Source: Streptomyces sp. CB02414 (GTDB lineage: Bacteria > Actinomycetota > Actinomycetes > Streptomycetales > Streptomycetaceae). From it: a stretch of DNA of 64,000 nucleotides. Below the pieces are notes generated by a model. The model was given only the letters and a program-made list of their open reading frames with translations. It was not told where the DNA came from and did no database searches. Location: the NCBI RefSeq assembly GCF_001905385.1, contig NZ_LIPF01000007.1:434001-498000 (forward strand). Direction: 5' to 3'. The position numbers and the translations under genes are program-made. Every line of letters starts with the position of its first letter. Within the stretch, counting starts at the first letter, position 1. Shown in pieces: positions 34,091 to 41,978 of this stretch.

Positions 34091-35218
34091 TCAGCGCACC
34101 GCCACCGGCTCGCGCGGGGTGTCCACGGCCGGCGGCCTGACCGCGTACGCCTCCGAGGAGAGGTACGCCGTCACCCTCGGCGGGCGGCCCTGCTGGTGGG
34201 CGAGGGCGAGGTAGGCGATCAGGCCCACTCCATCCTCGGGGCGGCGCTCGGTGAGCGCCTCCAGGGCGCGGACGAGTACGGCGTCGTCCATGCCGTGGTG
34301 GCGCAGCACCCTCGACGCCCGTGCCAGTGCCTCACCGTCGTGCCGGGCGTAGTCCCTGACCGGGATGTGCAGGGTGAACCCGCTCGGCCGCGCGGAGGCG
34401 GTGTGGGTGAAGGCGTGACAGGACAGGCCGGGGCGCCGGCCGAGTCCCGTCACGTCCAGGCCGATCCCCGCGGCCGTGCGGAAGAAGCCCTCGACGGCCG
34501 CCGGGCCGGGCCCCGGCGTCATGCGGGACAGCCGCCCGGCCCGCCCGGCCGTGAGGCTCTCGTGGCGGACGTAGACCTTCGCCCGGGGTTCCGCCCAGTC
34601 GCCCAGGTCGAGGGCGAGGAACGGATAGCCGCTGCCGGCGGGCAGACTCGCGAAGGCCCGCCGGTGGCCCAGCCGGTCCAGCGCCTCGCGCACCGTCGCG
34701 GCGGAACGTTCCGCCCCGCGCGCTGCCGGGTTCAGGTAGACCTTGACCTTCGGTACGCCGCCGGGCTCCAGCTCCAGGGCGATCCACAGGGCGAGGGGCC
34801 CGTGCGGGGACGGTGGCAGGAACAGGTCGCGGAGCCCGTCGAGCGCGGCGGTGGAGAAGTTCCAGCGCCGCGCCATGGCCCGGACCGCCTCCAGCCCGGC
34901 GCGGCCCTCCTGAGCCAGGCTGTCTGCGCCGCAGCCCGGCTCCAGGAGCACCCGCAGGGAGGGTGCCGCGTCCGGCTGGAACGACAGGGAGAACTCCACC
35001 GGGGTGTGGTCGTCGGACAGGAAGGTGCGGTTGGGCGGCGGCAGGCTCAGGGGCCGCTCGGCCACCGGGCCCAGGACGTCGGTCAGCACGCCGGCGTAGG
35101 CCTCGGCGTCGGACGCGGAGAGCCCGGCGACCGCGCCGAGTCTTCGCAGCTGGCCGCCGGTGAGGGCGCCGAGGGTCGGTGCGCCCGCGACGTCCGCGGC
35201 CGTCGGTGCGGCGCTCAT
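34091..35218 (-). CDS. aromatic (tryptophan) prenyltransferase, DMATS/ABBA family
   Basis: A 375-residue DMATS-type protein. ABBA-barrel strands carry the expected basic-Tyr pattern that cradles the dimethylallyl diphosphate: VPKVKVYLNPAARG (near 175), PRAKVYVRHESLT (near 225) and PPRVTAYLSSEAY (near 355). PVEFSLSFQPDAAPSLRVLLEP is near residue 70. ATG 35218 overlaps the stop of a 35-codon upstream ORF (ATGA). An in-frame longer start at 35368 is disfavoured because a strong ribosome site for the short ORF lies within it. Next to the flavin monooxygenase, prenylation of L-tryptophan (C5 in the S. coelicolor counterpart) is the probable reaction; regiochemistry cannot be read from sequence. 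Confidence 0.9.
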   Translation of the reverse strand: MSAAPTAADVAGAPTLGALTGGQLRRLGAVAGLSASDAEAYAGVLTDVLGPVAERPLSLPPPNRTFLSDDHTPVEFSLSFQPDAAPSLRVLLEPGCGADSLAQEGRAGLEAVRAMARRWNFSTAALDGLRDLFLPPSPHGPLALWIALELEPGGVPKVKVYLNPAARGAERSAATVREALDRLGHRRAFASLPAGSGYPFLALDLGDWAEPRAKVYVRHESLTAGRAGRLSRMTPGPGPAAVEGFFRTAAGIGLDVTGLGRRPGLSCHAFTHTASARPSGFTLHIPVRDYARHDGEALARASRVLRHHGMDDAVLVRALEALTERRPEDGVGLIAYLALAHQQGRPPRVTAYLSSEAYAVRPPAVDTPREPVAVR

Positions 35219-35322
35219 CGGCCCGTCCCCCGCCGGGGCCGCACAGAGAGATACCCGCCTGGCGAGGCGGGTATCGGGGGGTTCTGCGGCGGGAAAGCGG
35301 CGTTCGTGGATATGTGCTCCAC
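35215..35322 (-). CDS. 35-residue translationally coupled leader ORF
   Basis: GTG 35322 follows AAGGAGG by four bases and opens a 35-codon frame (VEHISTNAAFPPQNPPIP ... SVRPRRGTGR) whose TGA overlaps the prenyltransferase ATG. The peptide is Pro-rich in its middle and Arg-rich at its end, with no Trp or Cys and no signal peptide. The frame contains a perfect 11-bp hairpin (35250-35275). The best reading is a leader peptide that couples translation to the prenyltransferase; a bioactive or precursor peptide is less likely. No homologue is recognised. Confidence 0.5.
   Translation of the reverse strand: MEHISTNAAFPPQNPPIPASPGGYLSVRPRRGTGR
35250..35275 (-). promoter_or_regulatory. hairpin inside the leader ORF
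   Basis: GATACCCGCCT (35250-35260) and AGGCGGGTATC (35265-35275) form a perfect 11-bp stem with a 4-base loop, about 30 bases before the prenyltransferase start. A second, smaller CCCC/GGGG pairing overlaps the prenyltransferase ribosome site. Ribosome movement over the leader would decide which structure forms. Confidence 0.55.
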
Positions 35323-35339
35323 GACACCTCCTTTTACTC

Positions 35340-35368
35340 GTAAGCAACTTGAATGCCGCGTTGCTCAC
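35340..35368. promoter_or_regulatory. inverted repeat upstream of the leader ORF
   Basis: GTAAGCAAC (35340-35348) and GTTGCTCAC (35360-35368) are inverted with one mismatch and an 11-base centre, just upstream of the leader ribosome site. It is a candidate operator for the prenyltransferase transcript. Confidence 0.4.
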
Positions 35369-35425
35369 TACCCGTGCCGTCGAACCTTCATGCGGAAGGG
35401 GCTGGTTGGGCGGGTGTTGCGCATG

Positions 35426-36775
35426 TCACCTGGTGAGCCAGTTGAGGAACTGGCTCCACATGCCTCCGCGTTCGGCCGGACGGGCGGAGCTCTCCGCCGT
35501 CTGCCGCTCGGCGGTCCCGGCGCCCGGCTGCGCGTCCGCGGCCCGCCCCGAGCGCACCGGGGTGAAGCGGGCGGGCAGGGTGGCGAGGGCCCGGTTGAAG
35601 GGGCCCGGACGCCACGTCAGGCTGTCCTCGGGAACGGCGAGTCGGACGTCCGGCAACTCGTTGAACAGGTGCTCGATGGCGGTGACCGTGATGTGCCGGG
35701 CCGGTTCCTTGGACGGGCAGGCGTGCGGGCCCGCGCTCCAGGCCAGGTGGGCCCGGTTGCTGCCGGCCTGACGCGCGGCCTTGAGGGCCGGTCCGGTGTT
35801 GGCGGCCGCGAAGCTGACCAGGACCAGGTCGCCCGCCTGCAGCTGCTGCCCGGCGAGTTCCGTGTCGGCGGCCGGGTAGTGCGGCGCGTAGTTCGACATC
35901 GGTGGGTTCTCCCACAGGGTGTCGTCGAGGGCCTCGTCGATCAGGCCGCCCTCGCGCGCGTAGCGCTCGTGGGTGAGGAGCCGGTGCAGGGTGTTGCCGA
36001 TGAGGTTGCGCAGCGGTTCGGCGCCCGCGCCCAGCAGCAGCGCGAGCTGATGGACCATCTCCTCGTCGCCGAGCTGCGCCTCGTGCCGCATCAGCCAGGA
36101 GGTGACGTCCTCGCCGGGCTTGTTCCGCTTGAGCGCGACGAGCTCCTCCACCGCCTGGAACAGCACGGCGGTGGCCTTCTCGGCGTTGACGCCGTCGAAC
36201 ATGCCCGAGATGCCGAACAGCACCCGGTCACCGATGTCGGCGGGGCAGCCGAAGAGTTCGTTGAACACGAACAGCGGGAGCTGCTTGGCGTAGTCGCCGA
36301 GCAGGTCGGCGGAACCGCGGGAGCCGAACTGCGAGATGAGGTAGCGGGAGATCTGCTCGGTGCTGCGGCTGAGCCGCCGGGTGTCCACCCGCGCCATGCT
36401 GTCGGTGACCGCCTGCCGCAGCCGGATGTGGTCGGCTCCGTCGGCGAACATGCAGTTGGACCGGTAGGCGAGCAGCGGGGCGACCGGGCTGTCCGGGCCG
36501 ACCTTGCCCTCGTTGAAGGCCCGCCAGCGGCGCGCGTCCTTGCGGAAGGAGCCGGAGTCCTGCAGCAGCTGGAGCGCCGCCGCGTAGTCGGTGACCAGCG
36601 TCGCCTCGACGCCCGGGGCCAGTTCGACGGGCGCGGCGGCCCCGTAGTGACGCAGGTACTCGTAGTACGCCTGGGGGTGGGCGGCGAACTCCGGCCCGTG
36701 CAGGGGCACTCGGGCGCCGGAGCCGTGCGCCGGGCACCCCGGGGGCGGCACCGGGGCGGTGTCGTGGGCGTTCAT
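35426..36775 (-). CDS. cvnE: conservon cytochrome P450 (CvnE, CYP157-like) with altered motifs
   Basis: A 449-residue P450 fold. The heme loop reads WSAGPHACPSK with Cys353, lacking the usual Phe and the Gly after Cys. The I-helix AG(A/G)xxT becomes GAGAEPL (249-255), without the oxygen-activating Thr. The K-helix ExxR is replaced by DDTLW (284-288). CYP157 proteins of streptomycete conservons are known for such a change (EQSLW in CYP157C1). Start MNAHDTAPVPPPG has GGGAG upstream. It follows the conservon GTPase gene by 15 bases. Catalytic competence is uncertain; a ligand-sensing or redox role in the conservon complex is possible. Confidence 0.88.
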   Translation of the reverse strand: MNAHDTAPVPPPGCPAHGSGARVPLHGPEFAAHPQAYYEYLRHYGAAAPVELAPGVEATLVTDYAAALQLLQDSGSFRKDARRWRAFNEGKVGPDSPVAPLLAYRSNCMFADGADHIRLRQAVTDSMARVDTRRLSRSTEQISRYLISQFGSRGSADLLGDYAKQLPLFVFNELFGCPADIGDRVLFGISGMFDGVNAEKATAVLFQAVEELVALKRNKPGEDVTSWLMRHEAQLGDEEMVHQLALLLGAGAEPLRNLIGNTLHRLLTHERYAREGGLIDEALDDTLWENPPMSNYAPHYPAADTELAGQQLQAGDLVLVSFAAANTGPALKAARQAGSNRAHLAWSAGPHACPSKEPARHITVTAIEHLFNELPDVRLAVPEDSLTWRPGPFNRALATLPARFTPVRSGRAADAQPGAGTAERQTAESSARPAERGGMWSQFLNWLTR

Positions 36776-36790
36776 GTCTGCTCCCAGCTC

Positions 36791-37384
36791 CTAGCGGGTG
36801 CGGTCCAGCAAGTAGCGGACGAGGGTGGTCAGTGCGGCGGCCGAGGACTTCTCGTCGCGGGCGTCGCAGGTGACGACGGGGGTGTCGTCGAGCAGGTCCA
36901 GCGCCTCGCGCAGGGCCCGCTCGTCGCGCAGGGGGACGCCGTCGAAGTGGTTGACGGCGATGGCGTAGTCGAGGCCGTACTGCTCGATGAGGTCGATCAC
37001 CGGGAAGGAGTCGGCCAGCCGCTCGGGGTCGACGAGCACCAGGGCACCGAGCGCGCCGCGCGCCATGTCCTCCCACATCTGCACGAAGCGCTGCTGCCCG
37101 GGGGTGCCGAACAGATACAGCACGACGCGGTCGCTGATGGTCAGCCGACCGAAGTCCATGGCGACCGTGGTGGTGGTCTTGCCCTGGACCCCCTTGAGGT
37201 CGTCGACCGACTCGGCGGCCTGCGTCATCGTCTCCTCGGTGGACAGCGGCTCGATCTCGGAGATGGAGCCGATGAGGGTGGTCTTGCCCACCGCGAAGTG
37301 ACCGACGACGAGGATCTTCACCGCGGTCTGGGTCGCCCCGCCGCGCACGTAGTCCCGCTCATCCAAACTTGGCGCGGAGCCCAT
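36791..37384 (-). CDS. cvnD: conservon GTPase CvnD (MglA-like/ATP-GTP-binding protein)
   Basis: A 197-residue small GTPase. G1 is GHFAVGKTT (28-36), G3-like is FGTPGQQRF (near 92) and G4 is NHFD (near 144) in place of NKxD, as usual in CvnD. ATG 37384 overlaps cvnC by 26 bases and has GGAGGAGGTG upstream. CvnD cycles with the CvnB roadblock protein in a membrane-associated switch that resembles eukaryotic GPCR-G protein modules. Confidence 0.94.
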   Translation of the reverse strand: MGSAPSLDERDYVRGGATQTAVKILVVGHFAVGKTTLIGSISEIEPLSTEETMTQAAESVDDLKGVQGKTTTTVAMDFGRLTISDRVVLYLFGTPGQQRFVQMWEDMARGALGALVLVDPERLADSFPVIDLIEQYGLDYAIAVNHFDGVPLRDERALREALDLLDDTPVVTCDARDEKSSAAALTTLVRYLLDRTR

Positions 37385-37736
37385 TGAGCACCTCCTCCAG
37401 GATCTCCTTGTCGGCCAGGCGGGCGCGGGCCACCGGCGGACGGGTCATGAGGTGGCCGCCCTCCATCAGGGAGGCCAGCAGGATGCGCACCACGCCCAGC
37501 GGGAAGTGGGTGTGCCCGGCGATCTCGGCGACCGACAGGTAGCCGGCGGAGCACAGGTCCAGCAGGCTCTGCTCCTCGGGGGAGAGCCGCAGTGGCCTCC
37601 GTGCGTGCCCGTCGGCGGCCGTGACGAGGGTGATGAGGGAGAGGTGGTCCTCGTCGGGCAGGCCGCGGCCCTTGGTGATGACGTACGGCCGCACTAATTC
37701 GGGCGCCTCGGGCTCCCAGCCGTCGTGGCCGGTCAT
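37359..37736 (-). CDS. cvnC: conservon protein CvnC (DUF742)
   Basis: A 125-residue DUF742 protein with VRPYVITKGRGLPDEDHLSLITLV at the N-terminus. A winged-helix-like C-terminal half follows (LCSAGYLSVAEIAGHTHFPLGVVRILLASLMEGGHL). The start overlaps cvnB (ATGA). It is an accessory member of the conservon; its exact role is not established. Confidence 0.94.
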   Translation of the reverse strand: MTGHDGWEPEAPELVRPYVITKGRGLPDEDHLSLITLVTAADGHARRPLRLSPEEQSLLDLCSAGYLSVAEIAGHTHFPLGVVRILLASLMEGGHLMTRPPVARARLADKEILEEVLNGLRAKFG

Positions 37737-38134
37737 GAGCGGGAACCGAGGTTCTCGCGCGGCGGCGTCGTCAGCCGCTTGCCGAGCTGGGCGACGAGCT
37801 GCTGCATCCGGAAGGTGATGTCGGCCATGTCGACGTCCGGGGAGGCGGAGACGCCGAGGTAGGCGCCCTCGCCGGCGGAGATCAGGAACACCCAGCCGCC
37901 GTCGAACTCGACCAGGGTCTGCCGCCAGGACTGGCTCGGGTCCTCACAGAAGAAGGCGAGGGTCCGGCTGAGCGACTGCACGCCGCTCATCGCGGCCGCG
38001 ACCCGGTCGGCGTCGTCCTTGTCGAAGTCCTGCGTCCGGGCCATCAGCAGCCCGTCGGCCGAGATCAGGACCGCGTGCAGGGCCCCGGGAATCTCCAGGG
38101 CGCTGTCGAGCATCCATGACAGATCGTCGTTCAC
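37733..38134 (-). CDS. cvnB: conservon roadblock/LC7 protein CvnB
   Basis: A 133-residue roadblock/LC7-domain protein (LDSALEIPGALHAVLISADGLLMART, then AAAMSGVQSLSRTLAFFCEDP). The family regulates small GTPases, here CvnD. GTG 38134 overlaps the cvnA stop (GTGA) with GAGGA upstream. Confidence 0.95.
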   Translation of the reverse strand: MNDDLSWMLDSALEIPGALHAVLISADGLLMARTQDFDKDDADRVAAAMSGVQSLSRTLAFFCEDPSQSWRQTLVEFDGGWVFLISAGEGAYLGVSASPDVDMADITFRMQQLVAQLGKRLTTPPRENLGSRS

Positions 38135-39306
38135 GAGTCCTCATGTCCTTCTCTGCTTGCACCAGATGTTCTGCGTGTCCGGTCGGCGTCCTGGGGTCCG
38201 GTGCCGCGGCCGGTCTGCGTGCCCCGTTGGAAAGCGGCCATGACCTGTGCCTGCTCGGCGTCGGAACGGCCGGCGGTACGCGGGGCGGCCGCGCTGCCGG
38301 GCACGATGGCCATCGGGCGCTTGCGGCGCCGCCGGGGCAGGCCGTCGCTGGTCTCGGAGGGGGCGAGCGCCGCCTCCGGTCCGCCGTCCGCCTCGGGCCG
38401 GGCGGCGTTGCGGACGGCCGGGGCGGCGGGTGCCTTCCTCTCCGGCATGGCGGTGAGCAGGTCGTGCGGGAGCAGGACCACGGCGCGCACACCTCCGTAG
38501 GGGGACGAGGAGTCCACCGAGACCTCGAAGCCGAAGCGCTCGCAGAGCAGGCCGATGACCGCGAAGCCGAACTGCGGCGGGTTGCCGAGCCCCGCCACGC
38601 CCGAGGCGCGCTCGGTGGCGAGGAGCTTGTCGGCGCGGACGCGCTCCTCGTCGCTCATGCCGACGCCCGCGTCGTCGACGACGACGCAGATGCCCTTGGG
38701 CACGGTACGGATGTTGATCTCGACGACGGTGTCCGGGCTGGAGTAGCTGGTGGCGTTGTCGAGCAGCTCGGCGAGGGCCAGGGCGACGGGCTCGACGGCA
38801 CGGCTGGTGATGCCGAAGTCGACCTGGGAGAGGATCTCCACCCGGCGGAAGTGCCGGATGCGGCCCTGGGCGCTGCGCACCACGTCGTACACCGAGGCGG
38901 TGTCGCGGCGGCCGCCGAGCCAGCCGTCGCACAGCACCGCGATGGACTGGGCGCGCCGGCCGAACTGCGAGTTGGTGTGGTCGATCTCCAGCAGGTCCTG
39001 GAGCAGCGCCGAGTCCCCGTACTTGGTCTGCAGCCGGGAGAGCACCAGCTGCTGTTCGGCGGCGAGGCCCTGCAGGGTCCGCATGGCCGATTTCAGCACG
39101 GTCTTGGTCTCGTCCTCGGCCCGCTCCTGGGCCGCCCGCACGGAGTTGCCGTAGTCGTTCTCCAGCTCCGTGTAGTGCTGCTTGAGCCCCTGGACCTCCT
39201 GCCGCAGAGCTCGTGCCGCCCCGCGCTGCCGGCCGATGAGCACGGCGGCGGCGACGAGGGCGACGAGAAGGGCCCAGAGCAATGGGTTCCCTGTGTATTC
39301 CGTCAT
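38131..39306 (-). CDS. cvnA: conservon sensor histidine kinase-like protein CvnA
   Basis: A 391-residue membrane sensor. One N-terminal helix (LLWALLVALVAAAVLIG, residues 9-25) is followed by a coiled segment (RALRQEVQGLKQHYTELEND). A DHp-like region carries EIDHTNSQFGRRAQSIAVL. The HATPase domain has ELLDNATSYSSP (N box) and VVDDAGVGMSDEE (G1). The last 130 residues are a Pro/Ala/Arg-rich tail. ATG 39306 was chosen because the transmembrane helix follows it directly. CvnA heads the cvnABCDE operon. Confidence 0.93.
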   Translation of the reverse strand: MTEYTGNPLLWALLVALVAAAVLIGRQRGAARALRQEVQGLKQHYTELENDYGNSVRAAQERAEDETKTVLKSAMRTLQGLAAEQQLVLSRLQTKYGDSALLQDLLEIDHTNSQFGRRAQSIAVLCDGWLGGRRDTASVYDVVRSAQGRIRHFRRVEILSQVDFGITSRAVEPVALALAELLDNATSYSSPDTVVEINIRTVPKGICVVVDDAGVGMSDEERVRADKLLATERASGVAGLGNPPQFGFAVIGLLCERFGFEVSVDSSSPYGGVRAVVLLPHDLLTAMPERKAPAAPAVRNAARPEADGGPEAALAPSETSDGLPRRRRKRPMAIVPGSAAAPRTAGRSDAEQAQVMAAFQRGTQTGRGTGPQDADRTRRTSGASREGHEDS

Positions 39307-39453
39307 AAGACTCTCTTCAGGCGACTGAAGGCCGGTTCGCTGAGTTCCCGTGCACGCGGGCGGCCCGGTGGACCGCCCGGCACCGGGGGTGCTGCCCGGG
39401 CTGTCCCTGAAGTCGGGGATGCCGTCTTTCACCCATCCGCCCGCTCCGCAAAC

Positions 39454-39472
39454 GCGGTGATCGTATCACCGC
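39454..39472. promoter_or_regulatory. 19-bp palindrome between conservon and TSUP gene
   Basis: GCGGTGATCGTATCACCGC has perfect 8-base arms around CGT. It lies 147 bases upstream of cvnA and 151 bases before the exporter start, in the divergent control region. The clean symmetry indicates a dimeric repressor site; the protein is not identified. Confidence 0.6.
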
Positions 39473-39623
39473 ATGATCAGGTGAATTTACGTCAAGAAGT
39501 GTTCATCCAGGACTGGTTGGAACCGCCGCTTCCTGTCACTTCGGCGGTGGGTACAGTCAGCCCCGTGAAAGATGCACTAGACACCTTCCGGCCGCGCGCT
39601 CGGCCGGCCCCGGACGGCCTGCC

Positions 39624-40391
39624 GTGACGCCCGAGGCGATGGCCGCGGTGTTCGCGGCGGGCGTGGGAGCCGGCGCCATCAACAGCGTCGTCGGCTCCGG
39701 GACGTTGATCACCTTCCCGGTGCTGCTGGCCACGGGACTGCCCCCCGTCACCGCGACGGTGTCCAACGCGCTCGGACTCATCCCGGGCTCCATCAGCGGC
39801 GCCATCGGGTACCGGAAGGAACTGAGCGGCCAGCGCCGGCGGGTGCTGAGGCTCAGCGCCGGTGCGCTGGCCGGCGGCCTGGCCGGTGCCACGCTGCTGC
39901 TCGCCCTGCCCGCGGACGCGTTCGAGACGATCGTGCCGGTACTGGTGGGTCTCGCCCTGGTGCTGGTGGCGCTCCAGCCCCAGATCGGCAGGTGGGTGCA
40001 GCGCCGCCGCGAGCGCACCGGCGCCTCGCCGCGCCGGGACGGCGGCCCGCTGCTGTTCTCCGGGCTGACGCTGGCGAGCGTCTACGGCGGCTACTTCACC
40101 GCCGCGCAGGGGATCATCTACCTGTCCCTGATGGGCATGCTGCTCGACGAGCCGCTGCAGCGCCTCAACGGCGTCAAGAACGTCCTCTCCGCCGTCGTGA
40201 ACACCGTCGCCGCGCTCTTCTTCCTCTTCGCCGCGGACTTCGACTGGACGGCCGTGGCGCTGCTGGCGGTCGGCTCGGCCCTCGGCGGGTACGCCGGGGC
40301 CAAGGTGGGCCGCCGCTTCAGCCCCCTGGCGCTGCGGATCATCGTCGTGGCGGTCGGCACCGTGGCCCTGGTGCAGCTGCTGCTGCGCTGA
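39624..40391 (+). CDS. TSUP family transporter (TauE/SafE-like exporter)
   Basis: A 255-residue membrane protein with seven to eight helices. The first TauE/SafE repeat shows GAINSVVGSGTLITFPVLLATGL and SNALGLIPGSISGAIGYRKEL. The second has GGYFTAAQGIIYLSLMGMLL and LNGVKNVLSAVVNTVAALFFL. The family moves sulfite or organosulfonates, but substrate is unknown here. GTG 39624 starts just before the first helix. A strong terminator follows. Confidence 0.92.
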   Translation: MTPEAMAAVFAAGVGAGAINSVVGSGTLITFPVLLATGLPPVTATVSNALGLIPGSISGAIGYRKELSGQRRRVLRLSAGALAGGLAGATLLLALPADAFETIVPVLVGLALVLVALQPQIGRWVQRRRERTGASPRRDGGPLLFSGLTLASVYGGYFTAAQGIIYLSLMGMLLDEPLQRLNGVKNVLSAVVNTVAALFFLFAADFDWTAVALLAVGSALGGYAGAKVGRRFSPLALRIIVVAVGTVALVQLLLR

Positions 40392-40400
40392 GCCGTCCTG

Positions 40401-40440
40401 TGGCGGGGAAGCGGCCAAAAGTGGAACCTTCCCCGCCACT
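40401..40440 (+). terminator. terminator after the TSUP gene
   Basis: GTGGCGGGGAAG (40401-40412) and CTTCCCCGCCAC (40429-40440) form a perfect 12-bp stem ten bases after the stop codon. Confidence 0.8.
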
Positions 40441-40564
40441 TGTCGCCGCACTCACGTCCGGGCGGACCGGGCACGTGGGATGGACCACGTGCCCGCACGG
40501 ATTGATCCCGCGAGCGATCAGGGAAGCCATGGAGCGCCCGAGATCGAATCGAAGGGACACCCCC

Positions 40565-41935
40565 GTGACGCTCGTAGCGCCTCCCCCCATACCCAGGGCA
40601 GCGGGTTCGCTGCCGTTCCTGGGTCACGCGATACAGCTCATGCGCGACAACCTCGGCTTCATCGCCGCACTGCGCACCTCCTACGGACCGGTCGTCGAGA
40701 TCACCCTCCAGCCCGGCACCCGCACCCTCGTCGTCCAGGACCCCGGCCTCATCCGCACCATGCTGACCGACCTCGGCCCGAGCCTCGACAAGGGCCGCTT
40801 CTTCGAGAAGATGGGCCAGCTGCTGGGCGACTCCGTCGTCACCGCCGCCGGACAGACCCACGTCCGCAAACGGCGCCAGCTCCAGCCCGCCTTCGCCCGC
40901 GAACGGATCGACCGCTACGTCGACACCATGCGCGGGGAGACCGAGGCGGCCGTCGACGACTGGGCCGTCGGCCGGGCCCTGGACGTGCGGGAGGCGATGG
41001 TGGGGCTCAGCCTGAACATGCTGGCCAAGACGGTGTTCTCGGGCAGCCTGGACGAGACCGCCTTCCGCCGCCTGCGCGCGGACCTGTCCGTCGTGATGAA
41101 CGGCGTCGGCGCCCGCGTCATGCTCCCCGACTGGGTGGAGCGGCTGCCGCTGCCCGCCAACCGCCGCTTCACCAGGGCACGGGACGCCGTACGGGCCACC
41201 ATCGACCGGGCCGTCACCGGCCTGCGGGCCTCCGGCCACGACACCGGCGACATGCTGTCCCTGCTGCTGCGCACCACGGACGAGGAGACCGGCCGGCCGC
41301 TGACCGGGCACCAGATCTCCTCCGAGATCCTCACCCTGGCCGTGGCCGGCACCGAGACCACCGCCTCGGTGCTCTCCTGGACGCTGTACGAACTCGCCCG
41401 CAACCCGGACGTCGAGGCCAAGGTCCTCGCGGAACTCGACGACGTGCTCGGCGGCCGGCCGGTGGCCTTCGACGACCTGGGCCGGCTCCCCTACCTGAGA
41501 CGGGTCGTCGACGAGACGCTGCGACTGCACCACACCGGCTGGCTCGTCACCCGGCGCACCGTCACCGAGACCCGCCTCGGCCCCTGGACCGTGCCCGCCG
41601 GGACCGAACTCGCCTACTGCCAGCACGCCCTCCACCGCGATCCCGCGCTCTTCCCGGACCCGCTGCGGTTCGACCCCGACCGCCGGCCGGACGGTGACGG
41701 TCCCAGGCCCTCGCACGCGTTCCTGCCCTTCGGCGCGGGCAAGCACAAGTGCATCGGCGACCGGTTCGCCCTCACCGAGCTCCTCACCGCCGTCGCCACC
41801 ATCGTCCGGCGGGTACGCCTGGAACTCGCGCCGGGACAGACCGTGCGGCCCGTCGCCGCGGCCACCGTGCGGCCCCGGACCCTGTCGATGACCGTGCGGG
41901 ACCGACGGAACCCCGCGGCCCACGCGGCCGGTTGA
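40565..41935 (+). CDS. cytochrome P450
   Basis: A 456-residue canonical P450. The proline-rich start is PPPIPRAAGSLPFLGHA. The I-helix is LAVAGTETTASVLSW, the K-helix ExxR is VVDETLRLHHTG, and the heme loop is FLPFGAGKHKCIGDRF. GTG 40565 has AAGGGA upstream. The overall look, with a short N-terminus and class-I-like soluble form, resembles terpene and fatty-acid hydroxylases such as the CYP183/CYP170 groups, but no terpene synthase adjoins it. Electron partners are not encoded in the window. It stands as a single transcription unit flanked by terminators. Confidence 0.93.
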   Translation: MTLVAPPPIPRAAGSLPFLGHAIQLMRDNLGFIAALRTSYGPVVEITLQPGTRTLVVQDPGLIRTMLTDLGPSLDKGRFFEKMGQLLGDSVVTAAGQTHVRKRRQLQPAFARERIDRYVDTMRGETEAAVDDWAVGRALDVREAMVGLSLNMLAKTVFSGSLDETAFRRLRADLSVVMNGVGARVMLPDWVERLPLPANRRFTRARDAVRATIDRAVTGLRASGHDTGDMLSLLLRTTDEETGRPLTGHQISSEILTLAVAGTETTASVLSWTLYELARNPDVEAKVLAELDDVLGGRPVAFDDLGRLPYLRRVVDETLRLHHTGWLVTRRTVTETRLGPWTVPAGTELAYCQHALHRDPALFPDPLRFDPDRRPDGDGPRPSHAFLPFGAGKHKCIGDRFALTELLTAVATIVRRVRLELAPGQTVRPVAAATVRPRTLSMTVRDRRNPAAHAAG

Positions 41936-41948
41936 GTCGACGCGCAGC

Positions 41949-41973
41949 GCCCGGGGCCCAACGGGCTCCGGGC
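41949..41973 (+). terminator. terminator after the P450 gene
   Basis: GCCCGGGGCCC (41949-41959) and GGGCTCCGGGC (41963-41973) pair at 10 of 11 positions with a 3-base loop, followed by CCTTTCC, 13 bases after the stop. Confidence 0.75.
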
Positions 41974-41978
41974 CCTTT

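Noticed and set aside
35215..35322. Leader ORF as a RiPP precursor or a trp attenuator peptide
   Set aside because: It has no Trp, no Cys, no recognisable leader/core split and no radical or cyclase partner. The P450 next to it belongs to the conservon.
34091..35368. A longer prenyltransferase starting at 35368 (425 residues)
   Set aside because: The extra 50 codons contain the strong AAGGAGG site and the leader GTG, and lack homology to the prenyltransferase fold.
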